Source of the DNA: Candidatus Saganbacteria bacterium
GTDB taxonomy: Bacteria > Margulisbacteria > WOR-1 > XYC2-FULL-46-14 > WPAF01
Reading direction: 5' to 3'
DNA: 45,129 bases
Assembly: GCA_009772965.1 (NCBI GenBank)
Contig: WPAF01000010.1
Location: forward strand, 1-45,129
Below the pieces are notes generated by a model that saw only the letters and a program-made list of their open reading frames with translations, did not search any database and was not told the origin of the DNA. Positions 1 through 7,621 of this stretch are shown one piece after another. A program made the position numbers and the translations under genes. Each line of letters opens with the position of its first letter. Position 1 is the first letter of the stretch.

Positions 1-461
1 GCCGGCAGGCAGGCTTCTTTTGGCTTGACCGCAAAAGAAGTAACAAGAAAAGGTCAAGGCGGTTTCAAACACGACCACCCAACGCTACGTTCGCTGGACA
101 CTCACTCGCTTTGGCCTTTTCCCCACAGGCACCCATGACCCCTTTAAACCTGAACGGTTTAAAATGCCCTTCTCCACCCAAAATGAAACCGCCGTAGAAA
201 CAGGGAATAAAACAATCTAATAGATAAAGCCAAAATATAAATATAAGTAAGGGTGACTTCAAGGCGGGGATTTCAAATGGTGGTGAGTAGCGGAGCGACC
301 TGCCTGCCGGCAGGCAGGTTTGCGTGTATTTGGCGGATGTTTTGGGGTTGGCCAAAGGAAGCAAAAGCGGAGCTACGGGGGCATTTGAAGGCACTTGATT
401 TTTTTGTTGCTTTTTTGATCAAGCAAAAAAGCAAAGAAAAAAAGGTTTTGAAAAATAAATA
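1..461. repeat. dispersed repeat region with hairpins and palindrome
   Basis: No credible gene is present. The window opens in the right half of the palindrome that recurs complete at 298-319. Two similar hairpins frame the region. The first has stem CTTCTTTTG/CAAAAGAAG at 14-40, and the second has a 10-bp stem at 407-434. Both are followed by purine-rich AAGAAAAGG-type sequence. The two short ORFs here translate to low-complexity K/F-rich peptides interrupted by the palindrome, as expected for a non-coding genomic repeat. This is probably two partial copies of one repeat family; the mechanism of spread is not visible. Confidence 0.6.
298..319. repeat. 22-nt perfect palindrome
   Basis: The sequence is a perfect inverted repeat centred between 308 and 309, with half-site CCTGCCTGCC flanked by A/T. 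Positions 1-13 of the window are the right half of the same motif. Palindromes of this kind are, to my recollection, frequent in genomes binned from groundwater metagenomes. Function is unknown. Confidence 0.75.
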
Positions 462-611
462 AAAGAAAACAGCTTTACATAATAATGATTATCAGACAAG
501 AAAAGAACCCATCTTGAATAATATTTTATGGTGACCAAAATAAAGTGAAATTTTTGATACAACTTGACGATATATATACAGGAAAGAGAATCGCCTCTTA
601 TTTGGTTAATT

Positions 612-641
612 AAGCCGGAATGCCTGTTCTCCGGCTTTTTT
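612..641 (+). terminator. intrinsic terminator-like hairpin
   Basis: The hairpin has an 8-bp stem, AAGCCGGA at 612-619 pairing with TCCGGCTT at 630-637, followed on the plus strand by an uninterrupted T run at 636-641. It lies directly after the stop codon of the minus-strand MFS gene, so it may also end that operon, but the T tract on the minus side is poor. No plus-strand gene precedes it. Confidence 0.55.
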
Positions 642-644
642 ATT

Positions 645-1865
645 TTATGCGGTTCTGAACTTGGGTAAAAATATCCCCGCCACTCCCATAAAAAACACAA
701 TCCACCCTAAAAATGCTATTGAAAACAATATGCCCCAAATATCCGCAACCAATCCAAAAAATACCACCGGTAAGGTAAACGCGGAATTAATGAGCATGTT
801 CTGCACTCCAAAAACCCTACCCCTCAACTGCCGAGGGATTTTTGACTGCAGTATAGTTTGTATGGAAGATGTAATATAAATATTGCCCGCGCCAAGCAGC
901 ATAATAATAAATGCCGCCAGGCGAAAATCTGCGGTATTTGAAAGCATAAGAAGAAACATTCCGGAAAAAAGAAAACTCATTACCACAATTGTCCCCAGTT
1001 TAAGGTAATGCCTCAAGCGTTCAAGCGTTGCCATGCCGATTATCATTCCCACCCCTGCCGCGATAATCAAATATCCAAAGTTTTTTTCACCAATCATCAA
1101 AACTTTTCCGGCATAAGAAATTGCCAAAAGTGAAAGAACCGCAATTGCAGACGTAGCAACAAAGAGCTTGTACAAGCTATACCTGATAATTTGGTTTCTT
1201 CTTATGAACTCAAAAGCAACCGCTAAATCCTGCCAAGCGTTTTTTCCTTTTTTGGATGCAGCAGGCTCCCGATATCTTAATGGGACAAGAAGGATCGCCG
1301 CAGCCGAAATAAAATAAAAGACCGCCGCCGCGACAAAGGTTCCTGTTTCATTAAGCAATCCTACCAGCGGGGCGCCCAGACCAAAGCCAACTATTGATGA
1401 GGCCATCCAGGTAATCATAAAAAGAGAATTTGCCACAATAAGGTTTTTTTTGTCCACCAGCTCCGGGATGGACGAAGATTCTGCCGGGGCAAAAAACTGC
1501 GCCGCTGAATAAATCAGCAAACTCATTAAAAATATCAAGCCCACGGATTTTGAAATAAGCGGAATGATTAATAAGATTAATAATCCCCTAACAACATCAG
1601 ATATTACCATTATCCATTTTCTATCCAGCTTATCAGCCATAACCCCCGCCCAGGGAGCAATCAGCACAGAGGGTATTCCAAAAGCTAAAAGCGGCAAAGA
1701 CACGCCAAGGTTGGATTTCGTTAATTCATAGATTATTATCATTAGCACGTAAACAAAAATCCTGTCCGCCAGCTGGCTGGTTATTTGCCCAAGCCACAGG
1801 AATAAAAAACCAAAGTTGGACAATACCGCCATAAAACCCCCGGGCTTTATATTTTCTGTTTCCAT
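645..1865 (-). CDS. MFS transporter (MFS_3/EntS-like permease)
   Basis: This is a 406-residue polytopic membrane protein with about twelve hydrophobic segments. It carries the major-facilitator motif A between TM2 and TM3 (AGVMADKLDRKW), and its pattern resembles the enterobactin-exporter-like MFS_3 group. The substrate cannot be read from sequence. The ATG at 1865 would overlap recO by 19 nt. A second in-frame ATG at 1832 (MAVLSNFGFLFLWLG) lies 12 nt past the recO stop, begins at the first membrane segment and has a G-rich stretch just upstream, so it may be the true start. It is the last gene of a kinase-recO-MFS unit, followed by the hairpin at 612-641. It is probably an inner-membrane exporter. 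Confidence 0.85.
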   Translation of the reverse strand: METENIKPGGFMAVLSNFGFLFLWLGQITSQLADRIFVYVLMIIIYELTKSNLGVSLPLLAFGIPSVLIAPWAGVMADKLDRKWIMVISDVVRGLLILLIIPLISKSVGLIFLMSLLIYSAAQFFAPAESSSIPELVDKKNLIVANSLFMITWMASSIVGFGLGAPLVGLLNETGTFVAAAVFYFISAAAILLVPLRYREPAASKKGKNAWQDLAVAFEFIRRNQIIRYSLYKLFVATSAIAVLSLLAISYAGKVLMIGEKNFGYLIIAAGVGMIIGMATLERLRHYLKLGTIVVMSFLFSGMFLLMLSNTADFRLAAFIIMLLGAGNIYITSSIQTILQSKIPRQLRGRVFGVQNMLINSAFTLPVVFFGLVADIWGILFSIAFLGWIVFFMGVAGIFLPKFRTA

Positions 1866-2365
1866 GGCCTAATATCAACCCCTAAATGTTCGCCGATTAG
1901 AATGTCCGGAGGAACCCCTTTTTTAAAAATCCCCTCAACCCTTAAAAAGTTAACTTCAAAATATTTCAAGACTTCTTCCTCCCCTACCCCGTCTTTTGTC
2001 TTTTTTAGCGAATAAACAAGAAGCTTAAAAAGATCGAAATTTTTTTGGCTTTCTACCAGAGCCCTGTCAATCACTCTAATAAAATAAAAACCCAAACAAA
2101 GCGATTCGGCCTTATCGCGTATCTTTTGAAATGTTTCTATTGTTTCGCACTGGCTTAAGATATCCAAATTGCGTCCTTTAGCCGCTAAAATATCTAAAAA
2201 CGAAAACAGCTCAAGCCGCCCGCCAAACTTTGAATTCATCCTTTTCGCGCCCTTGGCAATTATTTTAATCTTGCCGTAATCGCTGGTAAAAAAAGTAATC
2301 ATCTTTGCGGTTTCGCCAAACTCGCGGCTGCCAATAACTATTCCTTTTGTTTTATACAAAGCCAT
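1847..2365 (-). CDS. recO: DNA repair protein RecO, short form
   Basis: RecO loads RecA onto SSB-coated single-stranded DNA together with RecR in gap repair. The N-terminal OB-fold signature is clear (YKTKGIVIGSREFGETAKMI, then the ITFFTSDYGKIKIIAKGA region), followed by a helical middle part. The protein has 172 residues, against about 230-250 for typical RecO, and it ends before the usual C-terminal helical/zinc region; no CxxC motif is present. Its start overlaps the kinase gene by 28 nt, and its end overlaps the longest form of the MFS gene. The length reflects a genuine stop (TAA at 1847-1849), so this is a lineage-specific short RecO or a C-terminal truncation. Confidence 0.85.
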   Translation of the reverse strand: MALYKTKGIVIGSREFGETAKMITFFTSDYGKIKIIAKGAKRMNSKFGGRLELFSFLDILAAKGRNLDILSQCETIETFQKIRDKAESLCLGFYFIRVIDRALVESQKNFDLFKLLVYSLKKTKDGVGEEEVLKYFEVNFLRVEGIFKKGVPPDILIGEHLGVDIRPWKQKI

Positions 2366-4209
2366 ACTTTAAATGTTGTCCCCTTATTAAGCTCGCTTAA
2401 AACTTCAATTTCACCTTTATGTTCTTTAATTATCCTGTAAGTTACCGCCAGCCCCAGCCCGCTGCCCTTTTCCTTGGTCGTAAAAAACGGGTCGAACACT
2501 TTTTTTAAGTTCTCAGGGGAAATTCCCGACCCGGCATCAGAAACTTCAACTGCCGCATAATCAACTCTATACCTAAAATTTAGTATTTTCAACCTTCCGC
2601 CATGGGGCATGGAATCGACCGCGTTTAATATCAAATTCATAAACGCCTGCATCAGCTGGTCAGCATCGCCTTCAACAAACACCTTTTCTTCAATTTCTTT
2701 TTCAATGGCAATTTTTTTCTCGCGGCATTGGCTTTCAATTAATTTTATAAGATCCAATAATATTTTTGACAAATCTACCCTGGTTTTTACAAAACTCTGC
2801 GGTTTGCCAATTTTTAGCAGGGTTTCGATAATATTGTTGATCCGGTCGAGCTGGCGCGGGACAATGTCTGAATATTTGGCGATAAATTCATTGTCGGCAA
2901 TGTTTTCAGGAAGTATCTGGGTCATGCCCTTGATTGAGGCCAGTGGATTTTTTATTTCATGGGCAAGCCCCGCCGCCATCGTGCCAAGCGCGTTTAATTT
3001 TTCAGATCGCAAAACTTCCCGATAAAGAGCCGCATTATTTAGCGCAATTGCCATTTGATTGGCCAGGGTAACCAATAGATCCTTATCTTCCTCTGTGTAC
3101 ATTTCTCCCGATTCTTTAGCCCCTAAATTAAGCGTCCCAAAAAGCACTCCCTTTGACACCAGCTTATAAGACAGTTCAAACCCTTGAGAATCAGCTTCAT
3201 GAGGCATAACAGCAACAGACTTCACCCGCATTTTTTCTTTTATTGTTTTAGTCACCAGGTCTATCAGCTCTTTTTCGTCAAATATGGTGACTGCCGCTTG
3301 CGAAAGATCTTTTAGCGCCTTTTGGTAATCAATTTTTTCTCTGAAAAACAATTTATCAACTCCGCCTTGCACCCATTTGCGGAGAGGGTCAAAAAGAATA
3401 ACGCCGCCAAACACAATTACAATGGTGGCAAAAAAAGAATGCCACCCGGTAACCGCTTGAAAAAATTCTTTAAATGAAAACACTAAAAGGGCATAAATGC
3501 CGGTAAAAAATAAAGTTATTATGGAATAAACCAATCCCCCGCGGAGAATTACCCGTATATCAAGCAGTTGGTGCCTAAATATGGCATAAATTGCAACTAA
3601 AAAGTAAAAAGGCAAAAAGTAATGGGCAAGATATGGAAAATCAATATTAAAAGCGGGAAGAAAGGCCGTCACTCCCCCGCCAAACCCCATAATTGACGCC
3701 AGGATAATATAAAGGATCTGGTTCCGTCGGTTGCCGACAGAATTTCTTGCCGCTTGAACTAATTTATAAAAGCCCGTGGCTACCATAACAAAAAAGTACC
3801 CCGCGAAAATCAGATAGCCGGGCCCGGCTACCGGGTAGTACCTATATACATATCGCCTTGAAACATCAGAAATGAAAAACGGCGTGGTATCAAGGATTAA
3901 TAAGACAAAGCAGAAAAGCAAACCAGCATAAGTAATGATTTTCTTTTTTTCTCCGAGGAACGCGTTGACAAAAGTATAGTAGAAAAATGGGATAAAAATC
4001 GCGCCGCTCAAATTTATCCTTGTCCAGAATAAAACCTGCTCTTTTGCCGGCGAAAGCTCGCCAAAGGCTTGCCCCAAGCACCACACCGCCACCGCGAAAG
4101 TATACAAAGCCAGCGAAATATTCGCAGGACGATCTCTCTTAAAAACAAAGCCGCCAAGCAAAATGCTTGAAATGCCCGTAAAAAACAAAGAAACTATATA
4201 AAAAGACAT
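2338..4209 (-). CDS. membrane sensor histidine kinase (7TM-GAF-HisKA-HATPase)
   Basis: This 623-residue sensor kinase has a hydrophobic N-terminal region with about seven to nine membrane segments (residues 1-275, resembling the HisKA_7TM module). A GAF-like domain follows (about 300-400), then a HisKA dimerisation/phospho-acceptor helix with His417 in LAHEIKNPL, and an HATPase_c domain. The ATPase domain shows the N box around Asn529, the G1 box DAGSGI (558-563), the F box FDPFFTTK (572-579) and the G2 box KGSGLGLA (581-588). It is divergent from, and presumably the partner of, the response regulator 37 bp away. It is probably an NtrB/AtoS-type kinase sensing a membrane or small-molecule signal. 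No Shine-Dalgarno is visible; a TAAGAT hexamer sits 7 nt upstream of the ATG. Confidence 0.92.
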   Translation of the reverse strand: MSFYIVSLFFTGISSILLGGFVFKRDRPANISLALYTFAVAVWCLGQAFGELSPAKEQVLFWTRINLSGAIFIPFFYYTFVNAFLGEKKKIITYAGLLFCFVLLILDTTPFFISDVSRRYVYRYYPVAGPGYLIFAGYFFVMVATGFYKLVQAARNSVGNRRNQILYIILASIMGFGGGVTAFLPAFNIDFPYLAHYFLPFYFLVAIYAIFRHQLLDIRVILRGGLVYSIITLFFTGIYALLVFSFKEFFQAVTGWHSFFATIVIVFGGVILFDPLRKWVQGGVDKLFFREKIDYQKALKDLSQAAVTIFDEKELIDLVTKTIKEKMRVKSVAVMPHEADSQGFELSYKLVSKGVLFGTLNLGAKESGEMYTEEDKDLLVTLANQMAIALNNAALYREVLRSEKLNALGTMAAGLAHEIKNPLASIKGMTQILPENIADNEFIAKYSDIVPRQLDRINNIIETLLKIGKPQSFVKTRVDLSKILLDLIKLIESQCREKKIAIEKEIEEKVFVEGDADQLMQAFMNLILNAVDSMPHGGRLKILNFRYRVDYAAVEVSDAGSGISPENLKKVFDPFFTTKEKGSGLGLAVTYRIIKEHKGEIEVLSELNKGTTFKVWLCIKQKE

Positions 4210-4246
4210 TTTAATAATCTTACCATAAAAATGATATAATTACGGC
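4210..4246. promoter_or_regulatory. divergent promoter region between kinase and regulator
   Basis: Only 37 bp separate the two start codons. On the plus strand, TATAAT at 4235-4240 is preceded by an extended -10 TG and lies 6 nt before the regulator ATG. On the minus strand, TAAGAT at 4217-4222 lies 7 nt before the kinase ATG. If these are the -10 boxes, transcription would start at or next to each ATG, giving leaderless messages. Good -35 boxes are not evident. Confidence 0.5.
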
Positions 4247-5419
4247 ATGCCGAACAAGGAAAACATTTTAATAATTGATGATGAAATCGATATGCAGGAA
4301 ACCCTAAAATCCATCCTAAAGAAAAAGTACTCCCCTCAAGCTGTTTCATCCGGCAAGCAGGGAATAAGTGAAATTAAGAAAAAAGAATATTCACTGTTGC
4401 TTTTAGACCTTAAAATGCCCGAAATGGATGGGATTGAAACTCTTACTAAAATAAAAGAACTTGATCCTCAAATGCTGGTAATAATTATAACCGCCAGCAA
4501 GGATATCAAATCCGCCGTTGAAGCAATGAAGCTTGGCGCGGAAGATTATGTGAGCAAGCCCTTTGAAGTTGAAGAACTGTTGGCCATTATTAAAAAAGCT
4601 CTTGATAAACGGTCCCTTGAGAGGGAAAACCAGGCTCTGCGCGAAATAGTAGAAGAACAGGAACGCTATTGCGATATAATCGGCAATTCAGAAAAAATAA
4701 AAAATGTCATAAAGCTGATCAGCAATATTTCAAAAACCGACAGCACCATATTAATTACCGGGGAATCGGGATCCGGAAAAGAAATCGCAGCTAAAGCAAT
4801 ACATAAGCTGAGCAACAGGAGCCGTAAGCCCTTTATTGCCGTAAACTGCGCGGCAATACCAGAAAATTTGCTTGAGTCGGAGCTTTTTGGGCATGAGCGC
4901 GGAGCCTTTACCGGGGCGCTCGACAGGAGAATCGGAAAATTTGAACTGGCGGGCGGTGGGACGATGTTTCTTGATGAAGTTGGATGCATGAGCCCGGCAA
5001 TGCAGGCAAAGCTTCTGAGAGTGCTTGAAGAAAAATCCGTCGAACGGGTCGGCGGCAACGGGCCAATACAGGTAGATGTCCGTATACTATCAGCCACAAA
5101 CATTGATTTTAAAAAATTTATCAAAGACGGCAAATTCAGGGAAGATCTTTATTACCGCTTAAACGTTATTCCAGTTGAAATGCCCTCTCTTAAGGAAAGA
5201 AGAGAAGACATCCCGCTTTTTATCTCTTATTTCTTAGATAAATTCAATAAAGAATTAAACCGAAAAATAAAAAACTTATCTCCGGCGGCGCAAAAAATAC
5301 TTTATAACTACAACTATCCCGGCAATGTAAGGGAATTAAAAAATATTATGGAGCGGGCTGTGGTTTTAACCAACGGGGACACAATAAATGAATCGGGCAT
5401 TATCGGGTTAACCGTTTGA
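4247..5419 (+). CDS. sigma-54-type response regulator without DNA-binding domain
   Basis: This 390-residue NtrC-family regulator has a receiver domain (acidic pair Asp11/Asp12, phospho-acceptor Asp54, Thr82, Lys104). The sigma-54 AAA+ domain follows, with Walker A GESGSGKE (172-179), the sigma-54-contacting GAFTGA loop (219-224) and Walker B ending in Asp243-Glu244. The family normally ends in a Fis-type helix-turn-helix, but here the protein stops about 20 residues after the last AAA+ helix (RELKNIMERAVVL). The next gene begins inside its last codons, so there is no room for a lost domain downstream. It may act without DNA binding, as reported for Helicobacter FlgR. It pairs with the divergent kinase. 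Confidence 0.93.
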   Translation: MPNKENILIIDDEIDMQETLKSILKKKYSPQAVSSGKQGISEIKKKEYSLLLLDLKMPEMDGIETLTKIKELDPQMLVIIITASKDIKSAVEAMKLGAEDYVSKPFEVEELLAIIKKALDKRSLERENQALREIVEEQERYCDIIGNSEKIKNVIKLISNISKTDSTILITGESGSGKEIAAKAIHKLSNRSRKPFIAVNCAAIPENLLESELFGHERGAFTGALDRRIGKFELAGGGTMFLDEVGCMSPAMQAKLLRVLEEKSVERVGGNGPIQVDVRILSATNIDFKKFIKDGKFREDLYYRLNVIPVEMPSLKERREDIPLFISYFLDKFNKELNRKIKNLSPAAQKILYNYNYPGNVRELKNIMERAVVLTNGDTINESGIIGLTV

Positions 5420-6531
5420 AGGTCTCTCTTAATAAATGCCTCTCCTACGCTGAAGAAGATGTTTATCGCTCCATAAAAGCCGCGGTTGATAATTTGGGCG
5501 GAATATCCAGTTTTATAAAACCAAACCAAAAAGTACTGCTCAAGCCAAATATGCTTGGAGCTCATACGCCGGATAAAACGGTAAACACCCACCCTGCAAT
5601 CCTCAAAGCGGTTATAAGGCTGGTAAAAGAAGCCAAAGGAATCCCTTTTATTGGCGACAGCCCCGGGTTTGATAACCCCAAAAAAGCTTTCAAGGTTTCA
5701 GGATACAATGAGATTTGCGCTGAATTTATCGAGTTTAAAACACCATATGACTTGCCAATCGCAAACAGCAGAAGATTTAAAACCATCACTATAGCCAAAG
5801 AAATCCTTGATTTTGACGTTGTGATAAACCTAGCAAAGCTGAAAACCCATCATTTAACCGGCATTACCTGTGCGGTAAAAAATATGTTCGGGTGTATCCC
5901 GGGAATATTAAAAAGCGGATATCATGTAAAGCTCCCCAAAAAAGAAGATTTTTGCCTGATGCTTTTGGATTTAATTGATAACCTAAAGCCAGCACTTTCA
6001 ATTGTGGACGCGGTTTCTGCCATGGAAGGAAACGGCGGGCCTGTTTCTGGTTCCCCTATCCGTTTGAATTTTATCGGGGCATCGCAAAGCGCCCAAGCAT
6101 TGGATTATATTATTTGCAAAATTATAAACATCAACCCCAAGGACATTCCAACCATCAAAGTTGATGACCGCTTCAATCCTGAAACAATTGAATTAATTGG
6201 CGAAAAGATAGAGGATTTATTTAACAGTAATTTTAAACGGATTGAAACCCTAACACCAATTTTTCCCGGCCCGGCATTTTTACAAAATATCCTAAATAAA
6301 ATGATTTCTGAAAAGCCAATGCTTTTAAAAAATAAATGCACAAACTGCGGGAATTGTTATAAGATTTGTTTGTCAAAAGCCATAGATTTTTCAAAAAAAT
6401 ATCCAATTTTTAACTACGATAAATGCATAAATTGCTATTGCTGTGCGGAAATGTGCCCCAGCAAGGCCATTGAAATAAAGGCGAATAATCTAATAATGTT
6501 ATTGCAGAGGTTGTATAGTAGAATTAGGTAG
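5416..6531 (+). CDS. DUF362 domain protein with two 4Fe-4S clusters
   Basis: This 371-residue protein has an N-terminal DUF362 domain (about 1-270, with LLKPNMLG near 41, GDSPG at 80-84 and AKLKTHHLTG near 140). A bacterial-ferredoxin tail follows with two CxxCxxCxxxC motifs: Cys308/311/314/318 and Cys337/340/343/347. The architecture implies an electron-carrying or redox-associated cytoplasmic protein; the reaction of DUF362 proteins is not established. Translation appears to start at TTG 5416, overlapping the regulator stop by 4 nt, so it should be translationally coupled to it. No other TTG/ATG gives the expected N-terminus. The link to a two-component regulator is unusual and suggests a stress or redox role, which is inference. 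Confidence 0.88.
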   Translation: MKVSLNKCLSYAEEDVYRSIKAAVDNLGGISSFIKPNQKVLLKPNMLGAHTPDKTVNTHPAILKAVIRLVKEAKGIPFIGDSPGFDNPKKAFKVSGYNEICAEFIEFKTPYDLPIANSRRFKTITIAKEILDFDVVINLAKLKTHHLTGITCAVKNMFGCIPGILKSGYHVKLPKKEDFCLMLLDLIDNLKPALSIVDAVSAMEGNGGPVSGSPIRLNFIGASQSAQALDYIICKIININPKDIPTIKVDDRFNPETIELIGEKIEDLFNSNFKRIETLTPIFPGPAFLQNILNKMISEKPMLLKNKCTNCGNCYKICLSKAIDFSKKYPIFNYDKCINCYCCAEMCPSKAIEIKANNLIMLLQRLYSRIR

Positions 6532-6559
6532 GGTTTTATAATTATAAGGAGAGTTTCAA

Positions 6560-6832
6560 ATGTCAGATAAAAAACATTTTAGCGCCGAAGAAGCAAAAAA
6601 GATTGGTGAAAGGATCGGGATTAAGTGGGATAAATTTGACGTAGACCAATTCAGGCGGGGGATGGATGTTGAGCTAGAGCATGGCCTAATTGATCCCTCA
6701 ACCAATGTTACAAATGATGATCCGGTTATAACCGGCAAAATCACCCTCGCCCATCTTAACGAATTCCCTGACTACTACGACCGGCTGGAGAAGATGGAAA
6801 AAGAAGCAGACAAATTTTGGGGTAAAGGCTAA
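6560..6832 (+). CDS. DUF5661 family protein
   Basis: This 90-residue acidic soluble protein matches the pattern I associate with DUF5661: an N-terminal FSAEEAKKIGERIGIKWDKFDVDQF segment (given here only as its landmarks FSAEEAKKIG, GIKWDKFDV), then VELEHG, DPVITGKITLAHLNEF and PDYYDRLEKME. The function is unknown. The ATG has a good ribosome-binding site (AAGGAGAG, 8 nt upstream). It follows the DUF362 gene after 28 nt and is probably the third gene of the regulator operon. No terminator is obvious after it. Confidence 0.8.
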   Translation: MSDKKHFSAEEAKKIGERIGIKWDKFDVDQFRRGMDVELEHGLIDPSTNVTNDDPVITGKITLAHLNEFPDYYDRLEKMEKEADKFWGKG

Positions 6833-7014
6833 AACAAACCCTAATTACCTAAATCCAATACTTGTTTTGAAAATTGGGATTTATTATTTTGAATTTGTTT
6901 AGGATTTAGGATTTGACTAAAAAAGATGGTGGGCAAGCTAGTGCTCTGACCGCATTATAAGTATTCATTTGTAGCCAAACCTTTTTCTTGCCCGTTCACT
7001 TGTGAATCTCCATT
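6833..7014. other. AT-rich intergenic stretch with inverted repeat
   Basis: This is a non-coding junction between the plus-strand operon and the minus-strand accessory genes. It contains CCTAAATCC at 6848-6856 and its exact inverse GGATTTAGG at 6902-6910, then a tRNA-like fragment at 6932-6953. No ORF or clear terminator was seen. It looks like a recombination or insertion boundary. Confidence 0.5.
6932..6953 (-). pseudogene. tRNA-Gly(GCC)-like fragment
   Basis: Read on the minus strand, these 22 nt match the D-loop/D-stem through the anticodon of a typical bacterial tRNA-Gly: GGTCAGAGC, then the anticodon 5' strand CTAGC, then TTGCC. Similarity stops inside the anticodon loop directly after the GCC anticodon. 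There is no acceptor stem or T arm, so it cannot be functional. It may be a recombination scar. The match rests on remembered tRNA consensus sequences. Confidence 0.35.
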
Positions 7015-7104
7015 TTATTTTAATTTCTTCCTTTTTTTGTTAAAATTATCAAGATCTTTTTCAAATCTTGTGACAACCTCATCATCGGGCGCCTTATTCT
7101 TCAT
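7015..7104 (-). CDS. possible 29-residue ORF
   Basis: An ATG at 7104 overlaps the last 11 nt of the WDGYGA gene in another frame and reads 29 highly charged residues (ending NKKRKKLK) to TAA. Overlap with the upstream stop would allow coupled translation, and the composition suggests a short helix. There is no independent ribosome-binding site and no recognisable family. It may be chance. Confidence 0.25.
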   Translation of the reverse strand: MKNKAPDDEVVTRFEKDLDNFNKKRKKLK

Positions 7105-7621
7105 AAGAATCGTAAGCTATCTCATTTATAAATAATTCAATTTCTATTGGCAATTTAAATGAGTCGAAACACAAAACACCCCTATTTTTCCCTTTCGGTT
7201 TATGAATAGCGTATGTTATTTCTTTTTCATCGGAAATGCTTAATGCAAAATGATAATTCCTTGTGCACCACTCAAGGCCAAGCTCTCCATCTGGTTGCGG
7301 TGTGGCTTCGGGAAGCGGCAAATTATCTCGCATAAGATCAATAAAGTCTTTTGCGTAGACTGCTGACAATTCGCTAATAGGTGAAGCTCCATATCCATCC
7401 CAATTTTTCACCTTACATTTCAAAACTATCCCATTAATCTCCGCAAATAGCTTTTGCTTTTGCGTGGATTTATCAATAACGTTTGTTGAAGGAGTAGCGC
7501 GCAAGATTTCCTCAAGATTACTAACCCGAATAGAGCTATTTTTGAAAGGATATCTATTAAAATCTTTTGCAGTGTTTCTGTGCACCTTGTCTGGCATGAC
7601 AAGCTCTAATGTGTCGGGCAT
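7094..7621 (-). CDS. uncharacterised WDGYGA-motif protein
   Basis: I do not recognise a named family for this 175-residue soluble protein. Visible landmarks are KNWDGYGASP (73-81), a proline-rich PEATPQPDGELGLEW segment (104-118) and a following beta-rich stretch ending ITYAIHKP (135-142). This pattern of conserved Trp, Asp, Gly and an LEW strand suggests a compact beta fold. The start ATG overlaps the stop of the TIGR04255 gene by one base (TAATG), so the pair is translationally coupled. No signal peptide or membrane segment is present. The two genes probably act together; function is unknown. Confidence 0.75.
   Translation of the reverse strand: MPDTLELVMPDKVHRNTAKDFNRYPFKNSSIRVSNLEEILRATPSTNVIDKSTQKQKLFAEINGIVLKCKVKNWDGYGASPISELSAVYAKDFIDLMRDNLPLPEATPQPDGELGLEWCTRNYHFALSISDEKEITYAIHKPKGKNRGVLCFDSFKLPIEIELFINEIAYDSYEE

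Noticed and set aside
65-394. Minus-strand ORF of 109 residues
   Set aside because: It crosses the 22-nt palindrome and the dispersed repeat, has low-complexity composition and no family resemblance.
253-462. Plus-strand ORF of 69 residues ending in a Lys-rich tail
   Set aside because: It runs through the palindrome and repeat hairpin; the peptide is the translation of a genomic repeat.
419-700. Minus-strand ORF of 93 residues past the end of the MFS gene
   Set aside because: It overlaps the terminator hairpin and the MFS 3' end in another frame, with no conserved motif.
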